The notes under the pieces were generated by a model that saw only the letters and a program-made list of their open reading frames with translations, was not told the DNA's origin and did no database searches. A DNA stretch of 64,000 bases from the NCBI GenBank assembly GCA_003194525.1, contig NBIV01000054.1, forward strand, positions 1 to 64,000, given 5' to 3'. Source of the stretch: Gracilariopsis chorda (Eukaryota > Rhodophyta > Florideophyceae > Gracilariales > Gracilariaceae). This document shows positions 48,180 through 59,501 of this stretch, in pieces. The stretch's first letter is position 1. The number at the start of each line of letters is the position of its first letter. Both the position numbers and the translations under genes were made by a program.

Positions 48180-50042
48180 TCATTCAATCCGTGGCTTCCG
48201 ATTCTTGACAGTTCCTGGAACATGCATGATCACTCTGGAGCGAAACAAAGTACCATCCTTGAGCAACCTCCAGCCCGGTCGTCTTGCAAAGCGCCCAGCA
48301 GCGCACGAGCTCATATCCACCAAACCACGACTCGCACCAGCCCTGTGACAAGCCCTAATCAGTTTACAACCCAACTCTGCATACCAGACTCGGACCTCTT
48401 CCTTTCTGAACCACTCCTTAGGGTGTTCTCGAACCTCGCGCAATTCGGCCCACAAATGGACGCCTCGCGGTCCTGTGTGGACGACTAAGCATCGACCGCT
48501 GAGCTCAGCATTCCTGCGGGCCACGAGTACAAGCTTGGCGGCCAACTCCGAAACGCAGTGGTCCAGTCCGTGGAGGTCATCAATGTCAAATAAGACCCAG
48601 CTCTGGGCGGTAGGTTCCCAGCCAGCAGGGACGGATACGCTCCTGCCATTGCTCGCGTTAACATCTCGCCACGATGAGGGTTTCATGGCGGAGACAGAGA
48701 TGAGCGGGGTGGGCAGCCACTGCTCCGAGTGCAGCGAGGTATCCGCAAGTTGTCTGGCATACCAGGCAACCTGTTCAACACGTTGTGTGACGAGCGGCCC
48801 TTTGCTTCGTCGATCGCTCCACAACAAGAGCTGAACGGGGCAAGTCTGTGCGGCCCTGGTTCCAGCAGTGCGCAAACGCAGGTGTTGACCATCTGGCATG
48901 GCGCAACTGGTGTCGGAGGTGCGCAGGGAAGCGGTGACATATGCCATAGAAATGACATGGCCGACGTGAGGAATCTTATGTGAAGGCATGACACAGGCGC
49001 CAATAGGACGGTGAGATCGGCGACGCTTGCGTTGGGCACGTGGACGCGGGGGCTTTGTGACAGCGGCTGCAGCAGCTCGGGCGCGATGTGGGGGAGCGGC
49101 GCGACTGAGCGGGGTGTACAGCGCGGCTGCGCGTGTGGAGAGGTAGAGTACACGCCATGTGAGAAAGGTGTCGCGTTCGCGACAAACGGGGCAGAGCGCG
49201 CCGCCCGATCGGGCATCCTCATTCATCCAAAGGATGAGCGAGGGATTGGCATCATCGTGGGCATGCGAGGCACGTCGTGGGCAGCGGGCAGCGACTGTTC
49301 GCACGCCCGGTAGCGGCATGCGTGGAACGGGGAGCACTGCCTCGAGATTGGCGAGGGGAGGGGCGTCGGAGGGAAGCGGGCCATCGGCGGCAATAAACGC
49401 TGAAGCAGCTTGCAGGAGGGCGGACAGCGCTGCTTGTTGGATGAACAGGTGGCGGCCAAAGCGTTGACCGGGGGGAAGGGGACGCAGAACGGCACCGCGG
49501 GCACGGGCAGCGGCGGCAGTGTGCTCGTTCCAGTGACAAAGTGCGCGCAGAGTGGGCCATGCTCGCTGTTCGACGGCGTAGCGGGTGACTGGCTCCGGTC
49601 GGGGGGCGGCGGAGGCGAGCACGTATGCGGGGCCGATCTCGATGTAGACGGGGAGATCGGAGGGGTGCAAAGAGAGGGGAAGGGCGGCGGCGCGACGGTG
49701 AAAGGCGCGAAGCGTAGCGCGAACGCCGCGGCCGAGAGCGCCCTTTGCGAGGGAGAGCTCAGAGAGACGGTCAAGAAGCGCGGGGTCGAGGGGAGGAGGG
49801 GGTAGCGCCGGTGGACGGATGAGTGGGAGCTGCTTTGGCGGAGGGCGGGGAGGGCTGGCAGCGGGGGCGGGGGCGGGGGCGGGGGCGGGGGCGCGGGGGG
49901 GACTGGCGGCGCGGGCGCGGGCGCGGGGAGGACTGGCGGCGCGGGCGCGGGGAGGACAGCGCGGGCGGCGGGGAGAGCTTCGCGGGGACGGCGGTGGGGG
50001 TGAGTGGAGGGGGAGGGGGAGGGGGAGGGCGAAGGTGAGCAT
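48180..50042 (-). CDS. Archaeo-eukaryotic primase (AEP)-like protein with N-terminal zinc module
   Basis: 620 residues from the ATG at 50042. AEP enzymes make primers or extend DNA. Core motifs: WVLFDIDDLHG (motif I, DxD, 48579-48590), VVHTGPRGVHLWAEL (motif II, like the SGRRGVH of primase small subunit), then GLVDMSS and RRPGWRLLKDG (motif III region). N-terminal to it lies a zinc-binding pattern, CPRRASHAHDDANPSLILW...GGALCPVC. The first 80 residues are Arg/Ser/Pro/Ala-rich and could be an organelle presequence. In human PrimPol the zinc part follows the catalytic core, so the order here is reversed. Upstream in-frame sequence to 50330 is low complexity and not included. Organelle replication is a guess. 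Confidence 0.7.
   Translation of the reverse strand: MLTFALPLPLPLHSPPPPSPRSSPRRPRCPPRARAASPPRARARAASPPRAPAPAPAPAPAASPPRPPPKQLPLIRPPALPPPPLDPALLDRLSELSLAKGALGRGVRATLRAFHRRAAALPLSLHPSDLPVYIEIGPAYVLASAAPRPEPVTRYAVEQRAWPTLRALCHWNEHTAAAARARGAVLRPLPPGQRFGRHLFIQQAALSALLQAASAFIAADGPLPSDAPPLANLEAVLPVPRMPLPGVRTVAARCPRRASHAHDDANPSLILWMNEDARSGGALCPVCRERDTFLTWRVLYLSTRAAALYTPLSRAAPPHRARAAAAAVTKPPRPRAQRKRRRSHRPIGACVMPSHKIPHVGHVISMAYVTASLRTSDTSCAMPDGQHLRLRTAGTRAAQTCPVQLLLWSDRRSKGPLVTQRVEQVAWYARQLADTSLHSEQWLPTPLISVSAMKPSSWRDVNASNGRSVSVPAGWEPTAQSWVLFDIDDLHGLDHCVSELAAKLVLVARRNAELSGRCLVVHTGPRGVHLWAELREVREHPKEWFRKEEVRVWYAELGCKLIRACHRAGASRGLVDMSSCAAGRFARRPGWRLLKDGTLFRSRVIMHVPGTVKNRKPRIE
49861..49893. repeat. GGGGGC repeat in coding sequence
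   Basis: About five GGGGGC units on the plus strand, read as Ala-Pro repeats in the presequence of the primase-like protein. Confidence 0.8.
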
Positions 50043-50692
50043 CGCGCTCGCGGCTTGGCGCTGTGGAGGGGGTGGGGGGGGGGGGGGAGCAGGGCGGGAA
50101 GCGGATCGCCGTCGGGAAGCGCAGGAAGAGGGGAAGCGGCACGGGGAGCAACGATGACGTGGACGATGTGGATTACGTGGCAGGGCGGTGGTGGGGGGCG
50201 ATGAGCGTGAAAGCGCGATGCGCACGCACCCGACGTGTAACCGCCGTACACGCGCACGCGCCCTTTTGGAAGGCGGCGGCCAATGGGACGCGCGCGATGG
50301 AGTATTCGCGCCGCGCCACTGTCCTTGCATGCATCAACGCGTGCGCTCTGCCCCCGCCGCTATTTGACCCTCCATTGCACTCTACACTCGCCCCTCTTCC
50401 ACCGCACTCTGCCGCTGCCGCTGCCGCTGCCCCCCACCGCCGCCTCCAAGACCCAAAGGCACCCCACAAACATCCACACCCCCCCCCCCTCTGTCCCCCT
50501 GTCCCTCCCTTATCCCCTTCCCCTCCCCCCCCCCCCCCCCCCCCCCCCTCCCTTCCCTCCCCCTCCCCCCTTTCCCCCAACACCCCCCCCCCCTTCTACT
50601 CACTTCTCCATTAACTCCTCTCACAAACGTCTGTCCTGTTCTGTCCCACACCCCAAATACGATCTTCATCAAACGTAACATCCCTAAAAGTC
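50043..50692. other. Divergent promoter region with poly-C tracts
   Basis: Lies between the primase-like gene (minus) and the SAP30-type gene (plus). It contains a 23-nt C homopolymer (50526-50548) and a second C run near 50583-50593 in a C/T-rich strand. Open frames here are compositional. Confidence 0.6.
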
Positions 50693-51492
50693 ATGACTTC
50701 TTCCCACAACAACAATATCAACCACAACTTCATCGAAGACACCAACATCAACACTCTCAACAACAACAACAGCGCCCCCGTCAACATTCACAACCTGTCT
50801 ACCACCGCCCACACTGCCTCCCCCCAACAACATCAACAACATCAAAAACCCCAACCACACATCCCAGCCACCTCCGTCCACTCGCATCCCCAACCCCACT
50901 CCCCGCCCTCCCCCACTGCTCCCAACGCCTCCCCGCCCTCCCCCGCATCGCCTACCACCCCTCCCCCCCACCCCCCCCGCCCACCGTAACCCCCCACACA
51001 TCACGTGCGCGCCCCCGACCCTCGCACCACCGTTCCAACCCCCACACCGACCCTGTCCTCCCCCGCGGCACGCGCGTGCGCATCACCGGCAACAACCGCA
51101 CCAAATGGGACTTGATCGGTCGCCACGGCATTGTTCTCTCCGCCCAAACCCTGGGTGGCTGGCACGAAGTTTCGCTCACCGACGGCGGTCTAGTACGCGT
51201 CCAACGTAATGCATTGCAGGTCTTGCAGCTCCCGTCTCGCCATGTATCCTCCCTTCCTCCGCTCCCAACCGTTTCCAAACCGCACGCCACAATATCCAAG
51301 CTCAACTTTGCCAGTCTACGTCGCTACCGCTCTGTGTACAACCTCGACGTCGCAAATGACTGCTCCAAGGACGAGTTGCTTGGCGCCGTCAAGAAGCACT
51401 TTGAGAAGGCCAAGGTTAATGAGTCAGAGGTCATTTCCACCTTCCTTCGACACATTGCCAGGAGGAATGAATCGCCTGCTGGAGCTCAATAG
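50693..51492 (+). CDS. SAP30-type Sin3-binding protein (frameshift in Pro-rich part)
   Basis: SAP30 proteins bridge the Sin3 scaffold and histone deacetylases. The C-terminal segment ISKLNFASLRRYRSVYNLDV, CSKDELLGAVKKHFEKAKVN and ESEVISTFLRHIAR matches the Sin3-binding domain. Before it lies VRITGNNRTKWDLIGRHGIV and GWHEVSLTDGGLVRVQR, a small barrel-like domain. The N-terminal ORF (50693-50989, ATG, Asn/His/Pro-rich) is in another frame. The C-terminal frame stays open upstream through at least 50983, so the two parts overlap in a C-run (about 50955-50980). A homopolymer length change or assembly error there would make one gene of roughly 265 codons. Confidence 0.75.
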
Positions 51493-52978
51493 CGCTCTCA
51501 CCGCATAACCCTCTACCGTTTACCTACTGTGTCCACCCCGTCTACCGGCCTTATGTTGCTTTGACTGCGGCTGCGCCCGCGCATAAGCGTCATTTCATGC
51601 GGCCCGCCGCGCGCTGCCTGTGAATCGTGTCTACTGCCAACTGACTGCATCAGCCGCTTATGCCCCACGTCATGTAGCTCTCACATGTGCTGTGTTGGCA
51701 ACCATGAATGCAGTCACTGCACTCAAAACGCCCGATGTAGATATGTATCCTATCTACCCTTGCATGCGCATACGCGCAGCCGCCGTTGTGTCTCTCGAGA
51801 AACAGCCACGCCCCCTGGCGCCAGCTTCGCCGCCTACATGCGCGCTTGCGGTGCCACAGCGACAGCTCCCGCGTTTGAATTCTAGAAACTTTGTCAATTA
51901 TGTATGCATGCCCGCAAACCACTCACATTCAAGCTCACGGCGTGTGCGCTCTCAAATTCCCCCCCTGCCCCCCGCCCCCCTCTCTGCTGTCTCACCCGAC
52001 GTTCCCCTTTTGTTTTTGGTGTTGTTGTTGTTTGCTGTGTTATCTTATTTAACTTTGGTGTCGATGATGCGTTTGGAGCGCAAGTTGACTGCTTTCGTTT
52101 GTACTTTATGACGTACACCCCCTGCCCCTTTACTGCGCGTTGACTAGCTGTGTATATGAACAAACTGCCGTGTAATGCTCACTTTGATGGATTAAAAAAA
52201 TTGTACTAAAGCTTCTCATAGATAGATACCGTGTCCCGTCATGCTCGCATCTGCTCGCGATCTGAGCTGCATCCCCCCGCACAGGGCGTGGTACCGTTTA
52301 CCGAGCGTACAGAGTAGACCTAAATTCTCTACCAGCGCATCCGCTGTAACCTTCCAGCCGGCTTACGCAGTACAGCCACCCCCGACGTCAATACATATCT
52401 CCGTCACGCACGCTTTGGAAAATTCCCCCCCCCCCCCCTCTCCCCCATCTTTGCCACCTGATCACGTGTTTTGTTTGATGAAAGTTGCAAAAACCTACCA
52501 CATCCCCACCGCATATTCCCGTAACCAAGTCCTCTCGGCTCTATAGTGCCAGCTCTCGGACGTACGGAAACACACGTCGCCGCACCCAACGAATTGTCCC
52601 TGTTGCATTCTACCGGTACCCACACTCGTCACTACCGTAAATCATGGCATGAATCGCTGCCAGTGACAACGAAGGGGCATTGCTTTTCCTTGCCGGCACG
52701 CCCCGCTGCTCCACTCGTGCGCGTTCTCTCCACGCGCCGTTCCACGTATACCTCTTATCTCCGTCACATCCTGCTCATCGCGCATCCACAGCGTGTATCT
52801 AACGTGACCGATCGGCAAACCGACACAGACAAACACGACCCGCGGCCGCGGTTGCCCATTTCGCGTAGCGAAAATGAATGACGTAACAAGACACAGCGCC
52901 GTAGCTCTATTTATCGATCGAAAAACAAAAAACAGCGCGTTGACAGCTCTTACATACAAACTCGCTATCCAACAAATT
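51493..52978. other. Intergenic between SAP30-type and malectin genes
   Basis: No supported gene. A short C run lies near 52428-52438. The longest open frames (for example 51620-52111) have no domain-like pattern. Confidence 0.5.
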
Positions 52979-55900
52979 CTACACGTAAATGAAGTCGTAG
53001 CCAGCAATAACTGGACTCGATTGAACACCCAAAGCAACCACCACCGACACCGCCCCCGACCCTGGTGGCACCTTGCAGAATAGCCCATGTCCGTTTTCCA
53101 CCACCTTTACGTCCGTCGCAACGTTTGCTCCAAACTTCACTACCACCCCGTTCGCAAAGTTCTCCCCAGAAACAAACACCTGCATTCCGGCCACCCCTCG
53201 TCGCGGCGACACCGCAATTACATATGGTGCTGTTCCAAGAGATCCGTATTTCGGCTTCAATACCGCAATGAACCCTTGCTGCACTCGCGGCATCACCAGC
53301 TCACCGTGCAGACCATTGATCACGTTCAGCCCGGAGTAATCCGTCATCTGGATAAGGTTCACGTTGTTGTTCACCACCTTGGTTCGCCATGTCTTCCCAG
53401 AACCTGATGCCGCGTACTTGGCCAAGATCAATTCACCCTTCAACTCGCCTTGGAACACGTTGGACGTGTACTCAACCACCCCAGGTGTCGAACTCACCAT
53501 CGTGGCCTTAGGCTTCACACCACTGCCAAACGAGCACTGCTTCCGGTTGCGGTTGGGGTGCCCATAGAAGCTACCGGGGATCACAAGGTTAAGCTCGTCA
53601 AACATCTTTTTCTTGAACTTCTCGTGCTTCGTGCAAGACACACTCACGTCTCCGTATCCAAAGTTTCCTCCGTTATCTGTGGCCCAAACTTGTCCGTTGG
53701 TACGTATCGTCATCCCGAAGCAGTTGCGGAAACCAGGCGCGTACACGGAAACGTCACCCCCGGTCTGCACAGCTGCTGCGGAATCGCCGTACTGATTGTA
53801 TGTGATCTTCCCGTTGAAACCGCCACCCTTGGACAGCTTTGCAATCAAGATCGCACCTGACAGCGGGCTTTCTGGATATCCACCCAGTTTGTTACCAGGT
53901 GTGTTGTGACCAGCGTTCGTGGACCCTCCGACAGAGATGAGCAAATCGCCGTTGTTCAAGAATAATAGCGAGTTAACGCCGTGGTCATGGTTTGACACGG
54001 GCAGCCCAGAAATTACCTTCTTCTCGTAACAGAGACAGCCGCAACCACCGACAAAACTCTCAACTGCCCCGTTGGCCCAACCGTCAGGTCCTAAAGCGCC
54101 AAAGCCCCAGTACAACTTACTGGTAGTCACGTATACCCGCAATGCAGTGGACTTGGGGTTGAGCGCAATGCCAAGAATTGCTCTACCTTGGCCAATCTTC
54201 TTGGATTTGCATTGGGACTGAACTATGAGGTTCTTGCCGACGCCTAGTTGCGTCACAAAGCCGGAAACCGACCCCATGTAGTACTTGCCATCCGGTCCGA
54301 TAGCCACAGATGTGACTTGCTTGATGACGAACTTTCCGCCACTTCCCGTCTTGAAGAACGTCTGATCCCATGCCACTCCGGCCTTGACAACATTCGTGTA
54401 TTTGAGCTCGAAGGCGTTGGAATTTCCCGCAGCGTTTGTTATGATGATGTAAACGGGATTTGCCGCAGCCTGAGCGGCTGACGGAATGCTTGACACCACA
54501 ATTTGGGATGAAGACACGAGGATGAACTCTGGCTTGAAGTTGCCTATGCTTACGGAGACCCCATTGAAGAAACCAGTTCCGATAATCTGCAACTGACCCC
54601 CCCCACCAATTGAAGCAGTACTAGTACTGATGGACGAAATGGTGGGGAGAATTTCGGAGGCGCGATAGCCAATCGTACTGGGCGGGGCAATAAAGTTATC
54701 GATGAGGAAGGTCAGCGACGGATCAAATGTAGCGGCGGACTTGAAAAAGACAACGTGCACAGCGGCCGACTCAACACCGATAGTCACAACAGCATCAATG
54801 GTCTTGAGGGCATTGACACTCGGTCCACCAGCAATCTTCTGTACACCGTTGACCAACAGGATGGCCCCTCCTCCTTTGTACTTGATGGAGAACTTGTATT
54901 GCTTGGTAACAACGCTGGTGAAGTACGTAACGCAACGCGTGGCCCATACGGCGTTGCCACCAGTGTTGTCCTTCTTGCTGTACGGGAATTCGTCGTTTTG
55001 GAAATGAATGATGTTGGCGGCATGGCCCTCATCAGGTCTCTGGTTTATGTCACTGGTAGTGGCACCAAGGTAGTAATAACAGTACGCGCCACCCGCCGTG
55101 GCCGGGAAGACCTTGACCTGAGTATACGCCGAGGCCACGTCGCCCGTCTGATCGGTCACGGTAAGCTTGACATCCGTGACGCCGATGGTGAACTTATTGG
55201 TAAACGTCTGCTTATTACTGATAAGCTTGTCTCCAACAGTCCATTCGTATTTTGCGATGTACCCGCTCTCGCCGGTTTGCGGGTTGTTATAGTGCGAGTG
55301 AGACAAGGAACCATCCAAAAGTGCGTCTGCTACACCGTCATTGTTGAAATCTGTAGCTACGTAGGTGTCGCCGGCCACAGCATGCGCCTGGTGATCAAAC
55401 TTCTTGTCTGTGAATTGGGTCTTCTCGCCGAGCCCCTCCCCACCGAAGGTCTCGCCGATTGGAATGTCCGAGCCGTCGGTTCTCTTAATGATGATAGCGG
55501 AGAGCATGGGGTTCTCGGCGGGGCCTTGCATGCAGGCGATGGTGAGTGTGTTGTCGGCGACTACAACGTTCTCATAGGTCTTAGTAAGCTCGGTGTTTGC
55601 GCCGGCCTCTTTGAAGACGTCAAAGTTTTTAAGCACGACTTTGTCTTCGATGGCGACATTGAAGAGGCGCTTGCCAACGGCTTGCGTCGGCTTGAAGATT
55701 TCGGCGAAGACGAGTTGCACAACGTAGGAACCGGGCCCCGTTGGAATGTTGTAGGAGAAACCGTTCTTGCCGGCCCATCTGTGGGTGTTGCCGGTGGTGA
55801 GCCCTGCCTTGGGGCTCGGACGATAGTAATAGTCAACTCCGGAGAGATAGGAAACTGGATCTGGGAGATAGTCTCCGAGTTCGAAACCGCCCACGTTGTA

Positions 55901-55993
55901 CTTGAGTATTGGTAGGGCGTGCGATGGCGGAGTGAGAAGCGCGAGTAGCAGGAGCGATATGAAAGGATGGAAGATACATTGTAAGCGGGCCAT
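52979..55993 (-). CDS. Secreted malectin / beta-propeller / TIG multidomain protein
   Basis: 1004 residues from the ATG at 55993. Signal peptide: MARLQCIFHPFISLLLLALL, cleavage likely near SHA|LP. Domains in order: malectin, which binds di-glucose-type sugars (about 30-170, VVQLVFAEIFKPTQAVGKRL); PKD-like (about 200-290, YEWTVGDKL, LTVTDQTGD); a PA14-like sugar-binding part (about 295-430); IPT/TIG (about 440-520, GGGQLQIIGTGFFNGVSVSI); a six-bladed propeller of the sugar-dehydrogenase type (about 535-880, NHDHGVNSLLFLNNGDLLIS, YAPGFRNCFG); and a final TIG (about 925-1004). All suit extracellular carbohydrate binding at the cell wall. Catalytic activity is not implied. The open frame upstream of 55993 is low complexity. 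Confidence 0.88.
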   Translation of the reverse strand: MARLQCIFHPFISLLLLALLTPPSHALPILKYNVGGFELGDYLPDPVSYLSGVDYYYRPSPKAGLTTGNTHRWAGKNGFSYNIPTGPGSYVVQLVFAEIFKPTQAVGKRLFNVAIEDKVVLKNFDVFKEAGANTELTKTYENVVVADNTLTIACMQGPAENPMLSAIIIKRTDGSDIPIGETFGGEGLGEKTQFTDKKFDHQAHAVAGDTYVATDFNNDGVADALLDGSLSHSHYNNPQTGESGYIAKYEWTVGDKLISNKQTFTNKFTIGVTDVKLTVTDQTGDVASAYTQVKVFPATAGGAYCYYYLGATTSDINQRPDEGHAANIIHFQNDEFPYSKKDNTGGNAVWATRCVTYFTSVVTKQYKFSIKYKGGGAILLVNGVQKIAGGPSVNALKTIDAVVTIGVESAAVHVVFFKSAATFDPSLTFLIDNFIAPPSTIGYRASEILPTISSISTSTASIGGGGQLQIIGTGFFNGVSVSIGNFKPEFILVSSSQIVVSSIPSAAQAAANPVYIIITNAAGNSNAFELKYTNVVKAGVAWDQTFFKTGSGGKFVIKQVTSVAIGPDGKYYMGSVSGFVTQLGVGKNLIVQSQCKSKKIGQGRAILGIALNPKSTALRVYVTTSKLYWGFGALGPDGWANGAVESFVGGCGCLCYEKKVISGLPVSNHDHGVNSLLFLNNGDLLISVGGSTNAGHNTPGNKLGGYPESPLSGAILIAKLSKGGGFNGKITYNQYGDSAAAVQTGGDVSVYAPGFRNCFGMTIRTNGQVWATDNGGNFGYGDVSVSCTKHEKFKKKMFDELNLVIPGSFYGHPNRNRKQCSFGSGVKPKATMVSSTPGVVEYTSNVFQGELKGELILAKYAASGSGKTWRTKVVNNNVNLIQMTDYSGLNVINGLHGELVMPRVQQGFIAVLKPKYGSLGTAPYVIAVSPRRGVAGMQVFVSGENFANGVVVKFGANVATDVKVVENGHGLFCKVPPGSGAVSVVVALGVQSSPVIAGYDFIYV

Positions 55994-56747
55994 GGTTTTC
56001 AGAGGTGAGCGGGAATGAGTTGGATTGCAAAGGTGTGACGGGCGAAAGGGAGAGTGAAGGGGAGTGAAGAGAGGGGGGTTGGAGGGAAAGGGGGGTTGGA
56101 GAGGGGTGGTGAACGAAAGGGATGGGAACGGGCGCGATGAGAAACGGATGACAGGGGGCAGCGGGTGTGACGCAAGGTTTGAGTTGTTGCAGTGATCCAC
56201 GCGAGAAAGAGGAGCGCTCGCGTCAGATGTGCACGGGGGGTGAATATGAGTATGAGGGGAGTGGGGAGGGGAGAAGGGGGATGGGAGAAGGGGGGGAGGG
56301 ATGGGTTTACTGCAGTATGTAAGGGGTGTTGACGAGTGATGAGAAGGAAGGGGATGGGGGGGGGCAGGCGTGGTCGCGCGAGCACGTAAGTTAAAACGCG
56401 ATGGCGATGAAGAAAAAGTGTGTTGGGGGAGGAGGAGTAATGTTGTACGGTGGTGGGAGAGTGGTGTAGGTTGAAGCTTCAGACGGATGAAGTTGCGGAG
56501 GGTGCGGGAAGCGCGCGCGTGCGGCTGGACGGCGGTTGGGGCGGTGCGCCGCTGCGTGGCGCGACGCGTGCGCTTGGAGGTGGGCGCAGCGTGCGGGGGA
56601 TGCGCACGACGTGCGCCATACGCGCGCTGCGCTGAATGCGCTTGAATTGCGCGGCTCCGCCATCGTGCGCCGGTGCCGCCCGCATTACAGAGCGCGCGTT
56701 GTCGCGCTTGGCGCATTGCGCTTCTGCGCGAGCGACGCTTGTTCGTC

Positions 56748-56789
56748 GCCGCTGCCGCTGCCGCTGCCGCTGCCGCTGCCGCTGCCGCT
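56748..56789. repeat. Hexanucleotide microsatellite (GCCGCT)7
   Basis: Seven perfect GCCGCT units. They create a poly-Ala reading frame that I do not regard as a gene. Confidence 0.9.
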
Positions 56790-59147
56790 GAGCCACCGGC
56801 TGTTGGTGGACTTCGTCCTCATGACGCGCCTTTGAACCTGTGGTTGAACCACACTGAAGTAACAAGCTGCTCGTCAACACCACGCGCGTATCGGATACAC
56901 TGTACACGCTTTCACTGTCCTGTTTCTGTACCAGCCCACCGCAGGATCGGTGTGCCAACGTCCCATTCCTACGTCAACAACTTCGTGCCAAACTCTCCAC
57001 CTCACTGCCCTCTCGCAGCTTGAGAGCACCTTGGACAATGCCTAGTGATCTCTGCTCTTCAGTGTACCTTTGGCGACAAGCCGTGCTCGTACGCCTTCCA
57101 TGTGCCACGAGGAGTAAGCGCTGCCCTCCAAGTTCAACAACTTATCCTCCCCGTGCGAAGAACAGATCCCGGTGACTATTTGTCCCGTTTTCCATACAAC
57201 CTCGTTTGCTATTGCTTCGTGGCTATCCTCAATCGGCAGATGACTTATAATCGTTCGGCCGCTGGCTCTTGAAATTTCCCTGCCCAACTAATAAAACTTG
57301 ATTTTTTAAATGGAACACCATTAGCAGCCTCTCAACATCTTCAATGGCGTAATCTATACCATATACATTAATCGCACCATGTGCAACGCCTCAATAACCG
57401 TCTACTCAATACCTACAGTGATTGTTCTTTCCAATGAAGTTGATACAGACCACCGACCCTTCCGTACGAGCACTGCAGCTGTCCTGAATTCAGCCTCGAG
57501 AAGCCGCTTTCAACCCGTGTTTCTTTGCTTCCAAAAATTATAAGGTCGCCCAATACATTTTTGAGTCTCTGCCGTGACTTCGTTACATGGCCTGCCACTG
57601 TGACTCTTTCAAAAATTGTAGTACAACACAGTTGTCCGCAAAATCCGTTAGTTTTTTGGCGAATCGGAGATTAAATGCTTTCCGCAAAGTTGCAAACCAC
57701 GATATTATTTAACAATTTCTACAGCGTGCTGATGTTGAATTCCACATCTGCTGTTGACATCAAAACTACAGACTACTAATCCCACACCCGTACTATAGCC
57801 TGAATTTTGGCACCCAACTGCAAAAGCAAGGCAAAGCATCAGAAAACCATTACTACACCAGTTGTGAACCAAAATCTTACCGGGTGGCGGACAAAAGTCC
57901 TCAGCGTCATTAAAATACGCATTAACGCGTTATGGATGCCAGTGCCAACATTGATATAAGCGAAAACGAAGAGCAACGCAGTTCCATCTTTATCGGAGTC
58001 GCGCACCACTCGCTACAGCTCTATCGAGCTACATCTTCTACATGTCTCTTACGTCAATTATTCTTACAGTCGTTTACCGAAGAAGTGGATGGGGACTCTT
58101 GGGGGCACCGTAGCAACGGTAGTCTTAGGGTGCATAGTTACATCTTCTAAACGGTGGTAACGGGGTGCCAAATCAAATTCGATGACAATTGTTGCGGGGT
58201 GGAAGTAAAAGTCTGATGACTATTGTAGAGCCGTCAAAATGGAGACTAAGCGACGGTAGCGGAGTAGGGATCAGACTTTTTGAGTGGGATGAAGCGTCCA
58301 GACTTAGATAAGTAACGATGGGACGATGTAGAAGGTGTGGTTGTGTCAAACTGAGAAATGCAAACGATCTGACTTAGTCAGGTCGGTGGCTGCAGATATA
58401 GTGACTGGTGGGGTTCTGACACGGCGGCGAGAGGGAAACTCACATGTCTGCGAGTTTTCTAAGCTTTGTGGGTTTGGCAAATCTCGGTATCAGAATGGGC
58501 ATGAGTAAACTCCTGCAAGAATGTTCAAAGAGAGATTCGCGCAATCCACGAACTTTACGGACTAAACTAACCTTTAAACACTCAGATCGTTTTAAAGCTT
58601 GTACAACGTTGATCTACCGCTCAGAAGAGTATTGAGAAGAACTCTTCTTCACATAATGTTTCTGGTGAGGTAGTAGAGACCAAAGTCCACTTACTAACGT
58701 ACAAAACTGGAATATATCGTCGTAAAAAACACATCTGCCACTAATAAAACAGCCAACAAAAGGGGGCTTGAAATACAAATCAAGTCATTTCTAAAACTTT
58801 AAGTGGCTCTTGTACACCGCAGGTATTTATTATAGCGCAAACTTTTGCTTGTGCAAAAACTTGTAAGAAAATAAACCCGCCAGGTTTACCTCGAATCTTT
58901 TTTTGTAAGTGAAGTTTTCTCTGACAATTTTCAAGAATATAGGGAACGAGAAAGAAGGTGGTGGGTCCCGGAATGTTTTTTGCAGAAATTCATTACAGAC
59001 TTGTGTAGATTAGATATTTGGATGCAGATATCCTGCCAAACATGTCTTTATCTTTCTTATGCGTCAAAACTAAATAAGAGGAACCTAGATGAGAAATTTC
59101 TACATCGCATTAACAGCTATTAACGGGCTGGAACGTATCTACCTTTA

Positions 59148-59175
59148 GATAATGATCATTGAGCAGATCATTATC
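59148..59175. repeat. 10-bp perfect inverted repeat
   Basis: GATAATGATC and GATCATTATC with an 8-nt spacer, extended by three more pairs after one mismatch. Confidence 0.7.
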
Positions 59176-59501
59176 AAAAGATGGAAAGCTGTGCTAGAGT
59201 TGTTGGAATTTCCAGAACTCCAACAAGCTACTGCAAAAACTGTGCAACAGCGCCGTTCATAATCGTCGACAGATCGTACTTAAATCGGAACAAGCGACGT
59301 AAGTGAAGTAAGCATGGTTAGTTTGGAGTCTTTTGAAAATCTTTCAAGAATTTCAGAGCTTTTACTCTCGTTTATTGTTACCCACATGCTACCTTTTGTA
59401 TTTTGAGCAAGAACAGGACTAATAATGAGCTTTACTCTCCTTTGGAGCTCTTGAATCTGTAGGGCAATACATTCCCGCGTACGGGCGATGGTGAAACTCA
59501 T

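Larger units (their letters stand above)
55994..59501. other. Long intergenic stretch, AT-rich from 57.3 kb
   Basis: No supported gene. 56000-56450 is G-rich leader/promoter of the malectin gene. A hexanucleotide repeat lies at 56748-56789. 57300-59500 is AT-rich with only short frames. Inverted repeats occur at 59148-59175 (GATAATGATC, spacer 8, GATCATTATC) and near 59200-59226 (TTGTTGGA with TCCAACAA). Confidence 0.5.

Noticed and set aside
56673..57023. Plus-strand ORF with a poly-Ala run
   Set aside because: Created by the GCCGCT microsatellite; the rest shows no protein-like pattern.
57042..57287. Possible EMG1 pseudogene, from a short ISHLP resemblance and a shared ATGACTTA word
   Set aside because: The similarity is limited to a few residues. 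Flanking sequence does not align.
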